Under the pieces are notes generated by a model that did not search any database, had not been told where the DNA came from, and saw nothing but the letters and a program-made list of their open reading frames with translations. From positions 35,824,962 through 35,888,961 of the forward strand of contig OU862928.1 of assembly GCA_917880885.1 (NCBI GenBank): 64,000 nucleotides of DNA, written 5' to 3'. Made by a program: the position numbers and the translations under genes. Shown here piece by piece: positions 52,968 through 63,248 of this stretch (position 1 is the stretch's first letter; every line of letters begins with the position of its first letter). Origin of the DNA: Limnephilus marmoratus. Its lineage: Eukaryota > Arthropoda > Insecta > Trichoptera > Limnephilidae.

Positions 52968-54125
52968 CAGTGGCGGTTCCCCATAAGGGGACCATGGGAA
53001 CAGTCCCCACCAGTTATTCCAGAAACATACCAAGAAAAAATTGACAATTCTTTGTGTTCACAAAAAATAATTAATGCGTTCAACATAAAAGTGTCATTGC
53101 TCTTAGAAATATAATCTAAAAAATTAATTTGGATAATTTTTAGGCTCAAAATTTGAGATATTTCTGCGAACAAACGTGCGACCGCTCTCCTTTCTTCCTT
53201 ATACTTGAGCATATTAAACTAAAACTAATACTAACGCGAAACGCGACCGGTCGGCCACTTCGGACTCGACTCGACGCATAGGTACTAGATACTAGCGCCC
53301 GTTTGACTGTGCGCACTGACTACTGCGCAGTTAGGGGACAACACGGCGATGTATTCCTTCTAAAATGAAGTTTTTGCGCGCGCTGAACATTTTGTATGTG
53401 ATTTTAGGGATCCGCGCATGCGCACTTGAACCATCTATACCATAATCGCGGGGACCGGTTCAAGAATCCCCCTGTGAAGATTGTGAATATTTGTTTTATT
53501 TCTAATTGAAGTAGATCAGTTATGCACGGGCCGGAATTCATGTTAGGCGTTTGATAATTGTATTTGACGTTTAGTAAATCGTAATATTGTCATCGATTTA
53601 TTTGATAAATAAGATTGATCGGATTATTTCTATAGCGCCATTCTCGTGGTAAATACACATCAAAGGTAATTTAGACGAAAGTGCCAATGATTATCTTGTG
53701 TATTTTTATTAAACTTAATATTTTATTAAACTTAGTATGTAGGTACCTAGTTGGTGTTCCTGGTTAGGTGCGTGACTTATCCTCTGATCTATTTTATTTT
53801 ATATACTTTTATTATACTTTTGGTAAGAAATAAAAAATCTATTAAAAAGAATTAATGAAGTCGACTTTTAACTGAAAATTATACAATAAGTATACTTTTT
53901 GGTGGTGATAGGGTGTACTCAAGCTGGGTATAAGATTTAAAACTAATTTTAATCTTATATATTTTAAACATTTATCGGAAAGTTTGACAAAACACGAAAA
54001 TTCGTGGGAGCACAAGACAAACGCAATAACTCATTTTTTTTGTAAAACACAACATAAAAAACATGAAAATGTCTACACAAAATATGACGGTCCCCACCAC
54101 AAAAAATGTGCTCGAGCCGCCACTG
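52968..54125. mobile_element. hAT-like element, 1158 bp, 8-bp TSD
   Basis: TSD CCAACATT at 52960-52967 and 54126-54133, perfect. Ends CAGTGGCGGTTC and GAGCCGCCACTG. Inside are a CpG-rich part (53230-53480) and a trace of the GCGCC repeat. No transposase ORF, so non-autonomous. Its CpG-rich interior could carry promoter activity; that is speculation. Confidence 0.9.
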
Positions 54126-54133
54126 CCAACATT

Positions 54134-54279
54134 ATCTTCATTTTCTTAATGCATATTTTTATTGGCTGCTATCTTTATGCATAATTGCAATATTCAACCA
54201 GAATTAAATGCTATCTAGATAGTGTCTTCAATTTTTTTTTTACGCACCAGATTTAAATGTCCGGGTTAAATTTTCCCCC

Positions 54280-54367
<88 letters not shown>

Positions 54368-54530
54368 AGGAAAAACTAAACCCTTTCATACACTTCCCCA
54401 AATGATCATCTAGTGAATCCACGTTATGCAATTGCACTATATAAGTATTATAAATACAAAACAATACAAGAACAACATGTCAACCTACTAGAGACCAAAT
54501 GGGAATATAATTCACCGACTCCAGATATTT
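54134..54530 (-). other. Dong/R4-like LINE 3' flank with 85-nt A run
   Basis: Non-coding sequence after the LINE stop at 54531. The plus strand has CCCCCC then 85 consecutive A (54281-54365). On the LINE strand that is poly(T), the wrong sense for a poly(A) tail. The run may be a microsatellite, a separate insertion or an assembly artefact. Confidence 0.4.
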
Positions 54531-55683
54531 TCATATCAGAGGGTTCGGCTCTGTGGCATTTCTAATTGAACCTATAAATCCTACTGATCCCTCAATATAA
54601 ATATTTAAAAAATCTTTTGTAATCCTACATGTATTTAAAATTACTGCTTTTTGCATTTTTATATACAAATTCTTTGACAAATCTAATATGCTTAAATTTT
54701 GAATCAGATTCCTAGGTATTATGCCAGTGGCCGAAATAACAAATGGTAATATTTTTATAGTCCGAGAATGCCAAATTCTTTTAATCTCATTTCCTAAATC
54801 TGTGTATTTTCTAATTTTTTCAGAAACAGTTTTTTGAATATTACAGGAATTTGGAATAGCTACATCAATGATATAAGTTATTTTTTTAATTTTGTCATGT
54901 AAAACTATATCAGGTCTATTATGACTAATTGTTCTGTCTGTTAGTATAGTTTTATCATAATATATTTTATAAAATTCATTTTCTATAAATGAATTTGGTT
55001 CATATTCATAATAAGGTACTACATTACGGCAATCAATCAAGTTATGTTTAATTACCAAACTTTGGTGAATTATTTTTAAAACCTGATTGTGCCTAAATGT
55101 ATACTCGGAAGGCGCTAATATAGAACATCCCGATATAATATGTTCTATAGTTTCGGGAAAAGCCAAACATTTTCTACATAAATCATCAATTTGATTTATA
55201 TCTTTGATTATATGCTTTCTATAATTTTTAGTATTAATGACTCTATCTTGAATGGCAAGCATAAATCCTTCTATTTCTGCGCTCAACTCTCCAATACTCA
55301 ACCATTTGTTTGACGAAAGTTTGTCAACATACGTTTGGTTGAGATAATTGAAGTGTTTTGCGTGAATAATTTTATTTGACCAGGAATCTAATAATTCCTG
55401 GTTAGTATTTATAAGAATGTTGGCATTCTCGTCATATAAATTTAAAGGTGTAATATTTCTATCTGCCTTGCAAATTATTTTGTGCATTTCTGAGCTATTA
55501 GCTTTCCTATGGAAAAAATTTCTAAGCATTTCTACCTGATTGTGTTTCAAAGATGTTATTTTGACTACACCTCTACCTCCTAAATTTCTAGGTAAATTAA
55601 TTCGTTCTATAGCTGAATTTGGATGATGGCAATTAAATTTTGTTAACGTAGTTCTAATTAATCGTTCTAAACTATCTAAATCA
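54531..55683 (-). pseudogene. Dong/R4-like LINE C-terminal segment: CCHC and restriction-like nuclease
   Basis: The frame is open from the shift near 55683 (HDLDSLERLIRTTL) to a stop at 54531. CRKC-x7-H-x4-C (LCRKCLAFPETIEHIISGC) is the zinc knuckle before the nuclease. RPDIVL...TYIIDVAIP and the KIRKYTDLGNEIKRIW helix match a PD-(D/E)XK core. In R2-type elements this nuclease nicks the target. It lies at the expected distance behind the RT and is separated from it only by a one-base frame change. Confidence 0.75.
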
Positions 55684-57417
55684 TGTATTGGACCATTTAA
55701 TTATGCCAAATGAGTACGTTAGTAGAGGTATTGCCCAAGTATTTATTGCTTTTACTAAATTTTTAGCAGATAGATTGCATTTTAAAATTTTTCTGATCCT
55801 AGTTTGAAATTTAATCCTAATATCATTTTTAATACTAGTGTGATCTAATCTATTCGATTGCGGGTATCCTAAATATTTATAAACCTCATCCCCTTTCATA
55901 CTTTGAATTTTGAAATTTCTAAATATACCCTCGTCTCCATCTACAATTTTGCCTTTCTCTATATGGATAGTTTTACATTTATCTAAACCAAAAGTCATTT
56001 TAATATCATCTGAAAAAATTTTAACTACCTTAATCATTTTCTCTAAATTTGATTCAGAATTTGAAAATAATTTTATATCATCCATATATAATAGATGTGA
56101 AACTATACTACTCTCTCTTGTATTACCCTTAATTTTTATTCCAAACTTGCTTTTAATTAACATTTTAGAAAGGGGATTCAATGCTAAGCAAAACCAAAGA
56201 GGGCTCAATGAGTCTCCTTGAAAAATCCCTCTTTTTATTGAAATGCCCGGTACTACTATTTTCTTACCTTTTAAATTAACTAGCAAATCTGTATTCCAAA
56301 AGGACATAATATTTTTCAAAAAGCTAATTATAATTGGGTTAACTTTATATATTTTTAATATTTTGATTAGCCACGAGTGCGGGACATTATCAAAAGCTTT
56401 TTGATAATCTATATAACAAGTATGTAAATTACGCTTTTGATTTTGAATTTGTTTTAAAATTACAGAATCAATAACTAACTGTTCTTTACATCCCATATGT
56501 TTTCTGCGACAACCTTTTTGTTGTTCAGATAAAATATTTTTTTCATCCAAATGAGTATATATTAAATCTGTCAAGCAAGAGGTTAAAATTTTGTATATTG
56601 TCGGTAGACATGTAATGGGTCTATATTGAGAGGGATTATTAATATGTTCGCTTTTAGGCAACATATAAGTAATGCCCTTAGTTAGAAAATTAGGAAAATT
56701 TTGAGGTTCTCTGACAAGTTTTGAAAGATTTTTTGCAAAAAGAGGATGTAAAGTAGTTAGACGTTTGTACCAAAAATTATGTATCCAATCGCAACCCGTG
56801 GCTTTCCAATTATGAGTATTTTTTATAATTTTGGCTAACAATTCAACCGATATATCAGAAAAACTCATTTGTTCAATGTCTGAACAATTGAGTTCTTCAT
56901 TTTCTATCCAGTTACCTGCCTCATTATGTTTTATATCTTTACTCCAAATGTTTGTCCAAAAATCGCGCATATCTGATTCAGATGGCAACGGAATATTATT
57001 ATTCGAAATAATATTCTGTTTATCGTCAAGTTTGGAATAAAATATTTTCTCATTTTTCTGAAATAATCTATTATTATTTCTTTTATTATACGTATAATTA
57101 TATCTTTTTAATCTACTAGCTTTTACACCTAATTTTTGTTTTAATAAATCTAATAAATCATTGATTATATTTTCATTATTATTACTACCAATGCTATAAC
57201 CAAATTTTCTCCCAATTTCATCTACATATCTCAAAATATTCCTACTTCTATTTCCATTTTTATATTCAATTACTCTAGCTATACTACTTCTTAAAAATAC
57301 TACATCATTTTCTAATCTAATCTGCCATTCTGGTTTACTATAACTATATGATCTATCATCAGAGGATATTAATTTAACTCCTAACTTATTACATATAGTG
57401 ATAGCACTAGCGTACAC
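55681..57417 (-). pseudogene. Dong/R4-like LINE reverse transcriptase segment
   Basis: 578 codons carrying TGCDWIHNFWYKRL, PITCLPTIYKILTSCLTDLI, EQQKGCRRKHMGCKEQL, YIDYQKAFDNVPHSWL, KRGIFQGDSLSPLWF and the catalytic LYMDDIKLF (near residue 444), followed by a thumb-like region with YKYLGYPQSN. All RT motifs look intact. The first codon is not an AUG: the frame is a continuation of the upstream segment after a shift. It ends prematurely at a TGA (55681-55683) caused by the second frameshift. Confidence 0.85.
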
Positions 57418-57431
57418 TATTGTATGAAGAT

Positions 57432-58142
57432 CTAAAAACTAATATCGTCAAATATTATTTTTGGTAAAATTAAATTATTTAATTCAGAAATTAATTTAGA
57501 TAATTTCTTTGACGTATGCAATTTTGGTAATTTTGGTCTAACTGTGGGCTCTATATCTATATATCTATTTATATTATTTTGAAGCAAGTTAGCTAATTCT
57601 ATTACATTATCATCTAGTAAGTTTAAATTTGCAATATTGATTTCCCTAAGATTATGAATAATGTCTAAGTTATTTGAATCTACTCTAATATCATTGGATT
57701 CTTCTACTAGAATATTAGCTAAACTATCTTCATTCAATGCATCTAATATAACATTACTACTCGTATTAATTTGATCTAAATTATTCTCCAATTGCAATCT
57801 ATCTGCTACTTCTTTTCTTATCTCATTTAATGTTACTACAGGAATTAAATTATTTTTGAAAATTGACCTTTTTTGGTCAGCTAATCTTTGTTCGTTTACT
57901 TGGGCAACCGGATAATTTTGTGAGAAAAGTAAATGTAATTTTTTCCTATACAATAACATATCTGTTTCTAGTTTAGTTACATAAAAAAATGAACGTACGA
58001 TGAACATATTGACATCGTTCGTCCATTTCATACGCTGCCTAGGAATACCTGCTTTTGTTTTTTGGGGTCTTAGATTATCAATGTTCATCTGTATAGATGA
58101 CATAATAAACCCATTTTCATTTCCGTTGGTTGAAAATGACAT
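57432..58142 (-). pseudogene. Dong/R4-like LINE N-terminal segment
   Basis: 236 codons from ATG at 58142 (MSFSTNGNENGFIM). A basic, Trp-containing stretch, RQRMKWTNDVNMFIVRSFFY, followed by LHLLFSQNYP and NEQRLADQKRSI, resembles the Myb/DNA-binding N-terminal region of related elements. A long acidic Asn/Leu-rich linker comes next. It ends AGT TTT TAG; slipping back one base on the T run opens the RT frame. Either a one-base deletion or a -1 frameshift site explains this. Confidence 0.65.
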
Positions 58143-58419
58143 TGTTTATGCATTTTTATTTAATATGCAACATCTATTGACTTGACTGCCGACCTTTCAG
58201 ATTTTTGATTGTGTTTCGCTAATATTGCTTCTTTGAGGTTTTTATTTTACCCATTAAGTTTTAAAAAAAAGTTATTAATATTATTAAATTGATCAAAGTA
58301 TCCAGTGCATGGTATATTATAAAGAATCGTTACATTTACATTGGAAATCATTTAAGAGCGTTTAACCAGCCAGCGGACGAAAATCCACATTTCGTCGAAA
58401 GTTGTTCTTACGATCGTGC
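58143..58419. other. unassigned, possibly LINE 5' UTR
   Basis: AT-rich DNA upstream of the Dong/R4-like start codon. No landmark identifies the element's 5' end before the next repeat begins. Confidence 0.3.
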
Positions 58420-59071
58420 AGGGCGGTTACAATGAGAAAGATTAATTATTCTCCGTACCAGCTTTTTTAAATTATAACTCAATATCGAATTTATTTCAAT
58501 CCAAATTAGCTTTAATTTATACCTTCATCCAAAAATGCTGAAAGGCGTGATGATAAAACTATTAAAATAATGTACTTTTTGTAGTTATTTTTTGATTATA
58601 AGTATTTATCATTTTTCAATAATGTCTAAATTTAATAAGAATGTTAAAAAAATCTGAAATATATTAGTTTGTAAGTGCGCAAATAAATACACAAATGGAC
58701 AAATTTTCGCCAAGAAACACATGTACGTACATATTTTTTAATGATTTTATTGAAACTAAAATTAAAATTCTAAAACATACGTTTGCTAGATAATGTATTG
58801 ATTTATTTTACTGCATGATTTTATTATTTGAAATGGGTGTGGTATAATACAAAAACTTTTTTGAAAATTGAACAAATCTGCCAACGACCTATGAAATAAC
58901 CTTATTATGTTAAAAACTAAAAAATTTTCTCAAAATTTATTACATACGAATGCTAGATAAAAGAACAATCTTTCGAAATCCATTTATAATTTTTTGTGGA
59001 AAAGAGTCAATACGTCTAAAAACTTTTTTGAAAATGACGTATTTACGGTTTTCTCTGGTAATGCCCTCTTA
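58420..59071 (+). mobile_element. interspersed element (family Q), copy 2, uninterrupted
   Basis: The same sequence as 35515-36785 minus the MITE: CAGGGCGGTTACAATGAG at the left, GTAATGCCCTCTTA at the right, weak inverted ends. It provides the empty site (around 58950) that proves the MITE insertion in copy 1. Confidence 0.7.
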
Positions 59072-59266
59072 ACAAAAAAAAGCGCTTAGCTAAAAGAAAA
59101 ATTCTCTACTGGCAAAATGCTGATTTGTTAGAAATGAAACTGGTGCAGACAAAACAATATATGAAAAAAAAAAAATGCATTTTAGAAGAACGAAAAGTAC
59201 TATCAACGCCGCGTCATTACAAAATTAATAAAGTACTGATTATTATTATTGTTTTTTTGGCTAAAG

Positions 59267-60086
59267 TTCGGTTTAGGGGCGAGAGTCCTAGATAAATTTT
59301 TTTTTTTTTTTTTATACTACTTATGGGCCGGAAAATCCGAATCTGAAAGAATTAGGCGTCGGCAAGCAATATTAACTGAATTACACGACTTTAAAATTTT
59401 CTATAAACACAAAGGAAAACTAGCCATTTTGAATGCATTGACATTACAAGTCATAGAAAAACAAGAAAGATGTTACACCACATAAAATTAAGTGTTGCCA
59501 TTAAGCAATAATATCAATAACTAATTTAAGTAATTATTTTTTATAAATTTTACTCACTTTTGTATCACAAACCATGTTACATAAACCTAGCGTAGCCGCT
59601 AAACTACTTGAAAACTGGGATGTTTTCTTGCCTTGACGCGAGCAGGCGGTATAAAGGGGCACAAACCATGTTACACAAACCTAGCGTTAGGTTAGGTTAG
59701 GTTACGCATTTTTAAGACTACGAATTTTCATACTTTTGGTCTAAGAATACGGCCGTTGAGATAGTCATAATTCATCAGGTTAATGTGTTATGTGATGAAT
59801 TATCATGTGAGGAAGTATCGTGTCGGAAAGTTTTACGTTATTGATATTATTGCTTAATGGCAACACTTAATTTTATGTGGTGTAACATCTTTCTTGTTTT
59901 TCTATGACTTGGAGTGTCAATGCATTCAAAAAGGCTTTTATTCCTTTGTGTTTATAGAAAATTTTAAAGTCGTGTAATTCAGTTAATATTGCTTGCCGAC
60001 GCCTAATTCTTTCAGATTCGGATTTTCCGGCCCATAATTAGTATAAAAAAAAAAAAATTATCTAGGACTCTCGCCCCTAAACCGAA
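59267..60086. mobile_element. foldback element with about 250-bp near-identical arms
   Basis: Arms 59267-59520 and 59838-60086 are reverse complements, ending TTCGGTTTAGGGGCGAGAG and its mirror. Each arm includes the stretch encoding ERIRRRQAILTELHDF in one frame. The spacer has the ACAAACCATGTTAC and GCGTAGCCGCTAAACTAC sequence shared with the loop of 48590-49240 and with the tandem array at 60842. No clear TSD. Confidence 0.75.
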
Positions 60087-60149
60087 TTTTTTCCATTTTT
60101 TTTATTCATCTACCTACATAATCTTACATCAGTACAGGTTGAAAATAAA

Positions 60150-60500
60150 CCTAATTAAAAATAACCCCTAGATCTTTTATCTGAGTTAGGCGATGAAAAA
60201 TCTTACCGTTGATTATATACTCAAACGTGATCGGCTGTTTCGTTCCTGGGTATGATGCGACATTGATTTTGGTGTACTGAAGCTCAGACAGCTTGAATTT
60301 ACCCAATTTGCGATGGAGTCTGTATCAATTGTAGAAAGACCCACTCTTTGAATATATGGTATAGTTTTAAGCCATGTACAAACTTAAATATTGAGAATGA
60401 GTGATGAAAAAACCTATAGTGTTGATTAAAATTAGGAATAAAAGCGGACCCAAGATAGATCCTAGAAGAACTCCAGAGAAAAAAAATTAACCCCTATCTA
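60150..60500 (-). pseudogene. LINE RT fragment (family I), copy 2
   Basis: Homologous to 50941-51330: CCCCTAGATCTTTTATCTG, then AATAAAAGCGGACCCAAGAT and AACTCCAGAG. It stops where the foldback-arm copy and the arrays begin. Decayed; it supplies the parental sequence of the 61300-62240 array. Confidence 0.7.
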
Positions 60501-60539
60501 CCATCTACAAACATTAAATATTGCAAATAGGCAACGGCA

Positions 60540-60740
60540 GAATCTATAGTTCGGGTGAAATGCAGATCCGGGCACAGTTTGGAAATTTAATAAAAAGGCA
60601 CTTTCTAGATGAAAAAAGTGTGGAGAAGTTGAATAAAAAAGAAATTAAGGTGCGCTCGGCAAAATTGAGGGAGATACAGCCGTTTATAGTATGAATAAAA
60701 TGTCACTTCATGAACCGATACTGTCCGCCATTTGACACTA
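60540..60740 (+). repeat. solo arm of the 48590-49240 foldback family
   Basis: CGGGTGAAATGCAGATCC, GCACTTTCTAGATGAAAA, CGCTCGGCAAAATTGAGG. It corresponds to the left arm; the inverted partner is missing. Confidence 0.75.
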
Positions 60741-60841
60741 ATATGTTGGTATCCCTGACCTGATAAAAACAAGAGCCTAGATACGATTGTAGCCGACTTC
60801 ATGGGATAAATAATAAGGCGTGTAGGTACTGGAATGGAGAC

Positions 60842-61290
60842 AAACCATTCAAATCCTGGGATGTTTTTTAAAATAAAGATAATATACACAAGCCCGCTAC
60901 ACAAACCCTGCGTAGCCAAACAAACCATTCAAAAACATAGGCTGTTTTTTAAAGTAAAGATAACACACACAAGCCCGCTACACAAACTCTGCGTAGCCAA
61001 ACAAACCATTCAAAACGTAGGCTGTTTTTTAAAGTAAAGATAACATACACAAGCCCGCTACACAAACCCTGCGTAGCCAAACAAACCATTCAAAAACGTA
61101 GGCTGTTTTTTAAAGTAAAGATAACATACACAAGCCCGCTACATAAACCCTGCGTAGCCAAATAAACCATTCAAAAATGTAGGCTGTTTTTTAAAGTAAA
61201 GATAACATACACAATCCCGTTAGACAAACCATTTATAAACGTAGGCTGTTTTCAAAGTAAAGATAATTTACACTATCCCGCTAGACAAAC
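60842..61290 (+). repeat. 81-bp tandem array, shortening to 61 bp
   Basis: Units start at AAACCATT near 60842, 60922, 61003, 61083, 61165, 61226 and 61287. Spacing is about 81 bp four times and then 61 bp twice, because the last units lack the roughly 20-bp CACAAACCCTGCGTAGCC segment. The unit derives from the spacer sequence of the 59267 foldback family. Confidence 0.85.
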
Positions 61291-61299
61291 CATTGCCTG

Positions 61300-62240
61300 A
61301 AGAAAAATTATGACAACATTTCCGGTTATGAATAATCTTTATCTGCCATCTATAAACATTAAATATTGCGAATAGGCGACGGCAGAATCTATAGTTCTAA
61401 TGAAAAATAGGAACAGAAAGGGTCCAAGGATAGATACTAGAGGAATTCCAGAAAAAAAAAATTATGACAATGTTTCCGGTTATGAATAATCTTTATCTGC
61501 CATCTATAAACATTAAATATTGCGAATAGGCGATGATAGAGTGTTAATGAAAACAGGAACAGAAGATAGATAAATCAAGATAGAAGATAGGATAGATCCT
61601 TGAGGAACTCCAGAGAAAAAAATTATGATAAACATTCCCGGTTACGAATAACATCTATCTACCATCTATAAACATTAAATATTGCGAATGGACGATGACA
61701 AAATCTACAGTGTTAATGAAAAACAGGAAAACAAGCGGACCCAGGATAGATCCTTGAGGAACTCCAGAAAAAAAAAATTATGACAAACTTTGATGGGTTA
61801 AGATAACCTCCATCTACCGTTCATAAATGTTAAATATTGCAAACTACAGTGTAAATAAAAATCTAAAAACAGGAACAGAAGCGGTCCTAGGACAGATCCT
61901 TGAGGAAATCCAGAACAAAAAAATTATGACTAACATTCGCGGGTTACGAATAACCTCTATCTACCATCTATAAACATTAAATATTGCTAGGGCGCTGACA
62001 GAATCTACGGGGTTAACGAGGAACACAAGCGGAACTTAGGATAGATCCTTGAGGAACTCCAGAAAAAAAAAATTATGACAAACTTTGATAGGTTAAGATA
62101 ACCTCTATCTACCGTTCATAAACATTAAATATTGCAAACGGGCGATGACAGAACCTACATTATTGATGAAAACTGGAACAGAAACGGTCCTAGGATAGAT
62201 TTTTGAGGAACTCCATAAAACAAAAATTATAACAAAAATT
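61300..62240 (-). repeat. about 152-bp tandem array made from LINE RT-coding sequence
   Basis: The marker GAGGAACTCCAGA recurs at about 61441, 61601, 61757, 61904, 62055 and 62207 (intervals near 160, 156, 147, 151, 152). On the minus strand each unit still spells the RT motif SGVPQGSIL, followed by sequence homologous to 50941-51410. Units diverge by substitutions and small indels. Confidence 0.85.
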
Positions 62241-62984
62241 CCCGGATTACGAATAACTCGACAAACTTTGAACTCTCCCTACCCCATAGTAAAAAAAAAC
62301 TGAATTCGCAGCTTGCGCTATGCTGGAGGATTTTGCTTGAATAAGGAAGCTTTGGTGTAAAACCGATGCTTTGGACCACTTGGCAACAAACTGATTTATT
62401 TTAATTTCTTATTAAATTTCATATAAAAGTCTTACAAAACTGAGTTCGATTGTAAATTTGAATGTTGCATTACAAAACCTTTTGGTTATCTATTAATAAT
62501 TTTTAATTCTACTCGGAATAAAAGAAATATCCCATTAATACAAACTATTTTCACTGTGCACTACAATACTAAAGAAACACACTTATTTCACAATTAAATT
62601 TACGTAAAAGATAAAACTTAAACCATACATAATGCAATCATTATTATTATTAAAACCAAAAATACACTCACTCTTGACCGGAGTAATTGCAAAACTGGCA
62701 AAATCATCAACTATAATTTGCAATATTATAAATCTACAGGTTGACTTCACTACACTGCAATTTATTATCAATGCTTTATTATTCTCTGCTACACTTCATT
62801 TCACAGTCAATGTCGATTGAATATTGAATTTGTTTTGCAACTTTAAGTCAGCGCAAGTCATTTAATTTTTTTCTAATTTACTTGTTGAGGCGGTGTAACT
62901 GACGATTGATGATTTAATGTAAAATAATGATTTAGTGCCAAAGTGATGATTTAAGTTTATTATTTGCTGAGAAGTGTTTTTGAA
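62241..62984. other. unassigned
   Basis: No repeat match or gene recognised. The two short overlapping ORFs near 62583-62820 are mutual shadows in AT-rich DNA. Confidence 0.3.
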
Positions 62985-63240
62985 TTTAACCGCTCAGGCT
63001 AATTTGTTCGCTTTTCGGAACAACTCGTACTCCCTGTGTATGTAAGTGTACCATATTGTGTGCACCGTACCGTGTCTCCCTTACTATGGTTATAAATATG
63101 ATCTAAACGGTTTTAGAAAGAGAAAAAACAACATTTTATATTCAAATCTAAAAATTAACTGCAAAAATAATTAAAATGTATGCCTTTACGAAACCAAAGT
63201 TTACAATTTGCGACCTATGTGAGCTGGGACAAATGTGGTC
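62985..63240 (+). mobile_element. piggyBac-like MITE end (family P2), partial
   Basis: TTAACCGCTCAGGCTAATTTGTTCG-type left end, then GTGTCTCCCTTACTATGG and the TTATATTCAAATCTAAAA stretch. It is cut short where the next copy starts, so a partial tandem arrangement. Confidence 0.6.
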
Positions 63241-63248
63241 TCCTGGGA

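Larger units (their letters stand above)
54531..58142 (-). mobile_element. Dong/R4-like LINE coding region (RT plus restriction-like endonuclease)
   Basis: Three consecutive minus-strand open segments (58142-57432, 57417-55681, about 55683-54531) together make one protein of about 1200 residues. They are broken only by two frameshifts, at the T run near 57434 and near 55683. The domain order is N-terminal basic/Myb-like, RT, then a CCHC motif plus a PD-(D/E)XK nuclease. There is no APE endonuclease. This order is that of the R2/R4/Dong lineage. Confidence 0.75.

Noticed and set aside
59249..59485. 78-codon ORF in the arm of a foldback (ERIRRRQAILTELHDF)
   Set aside because: It looks somewhat protein-like, but begins in low-complexity sequence, lies wholly in an inverted repeat arm and matches no family I know; left as part of the repeat.
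59688..59705. TTAGG-like repeats (about three units), possible insect telomere sequence
   Set aside because: Too few units, embedded in a foldback spacer; no array.
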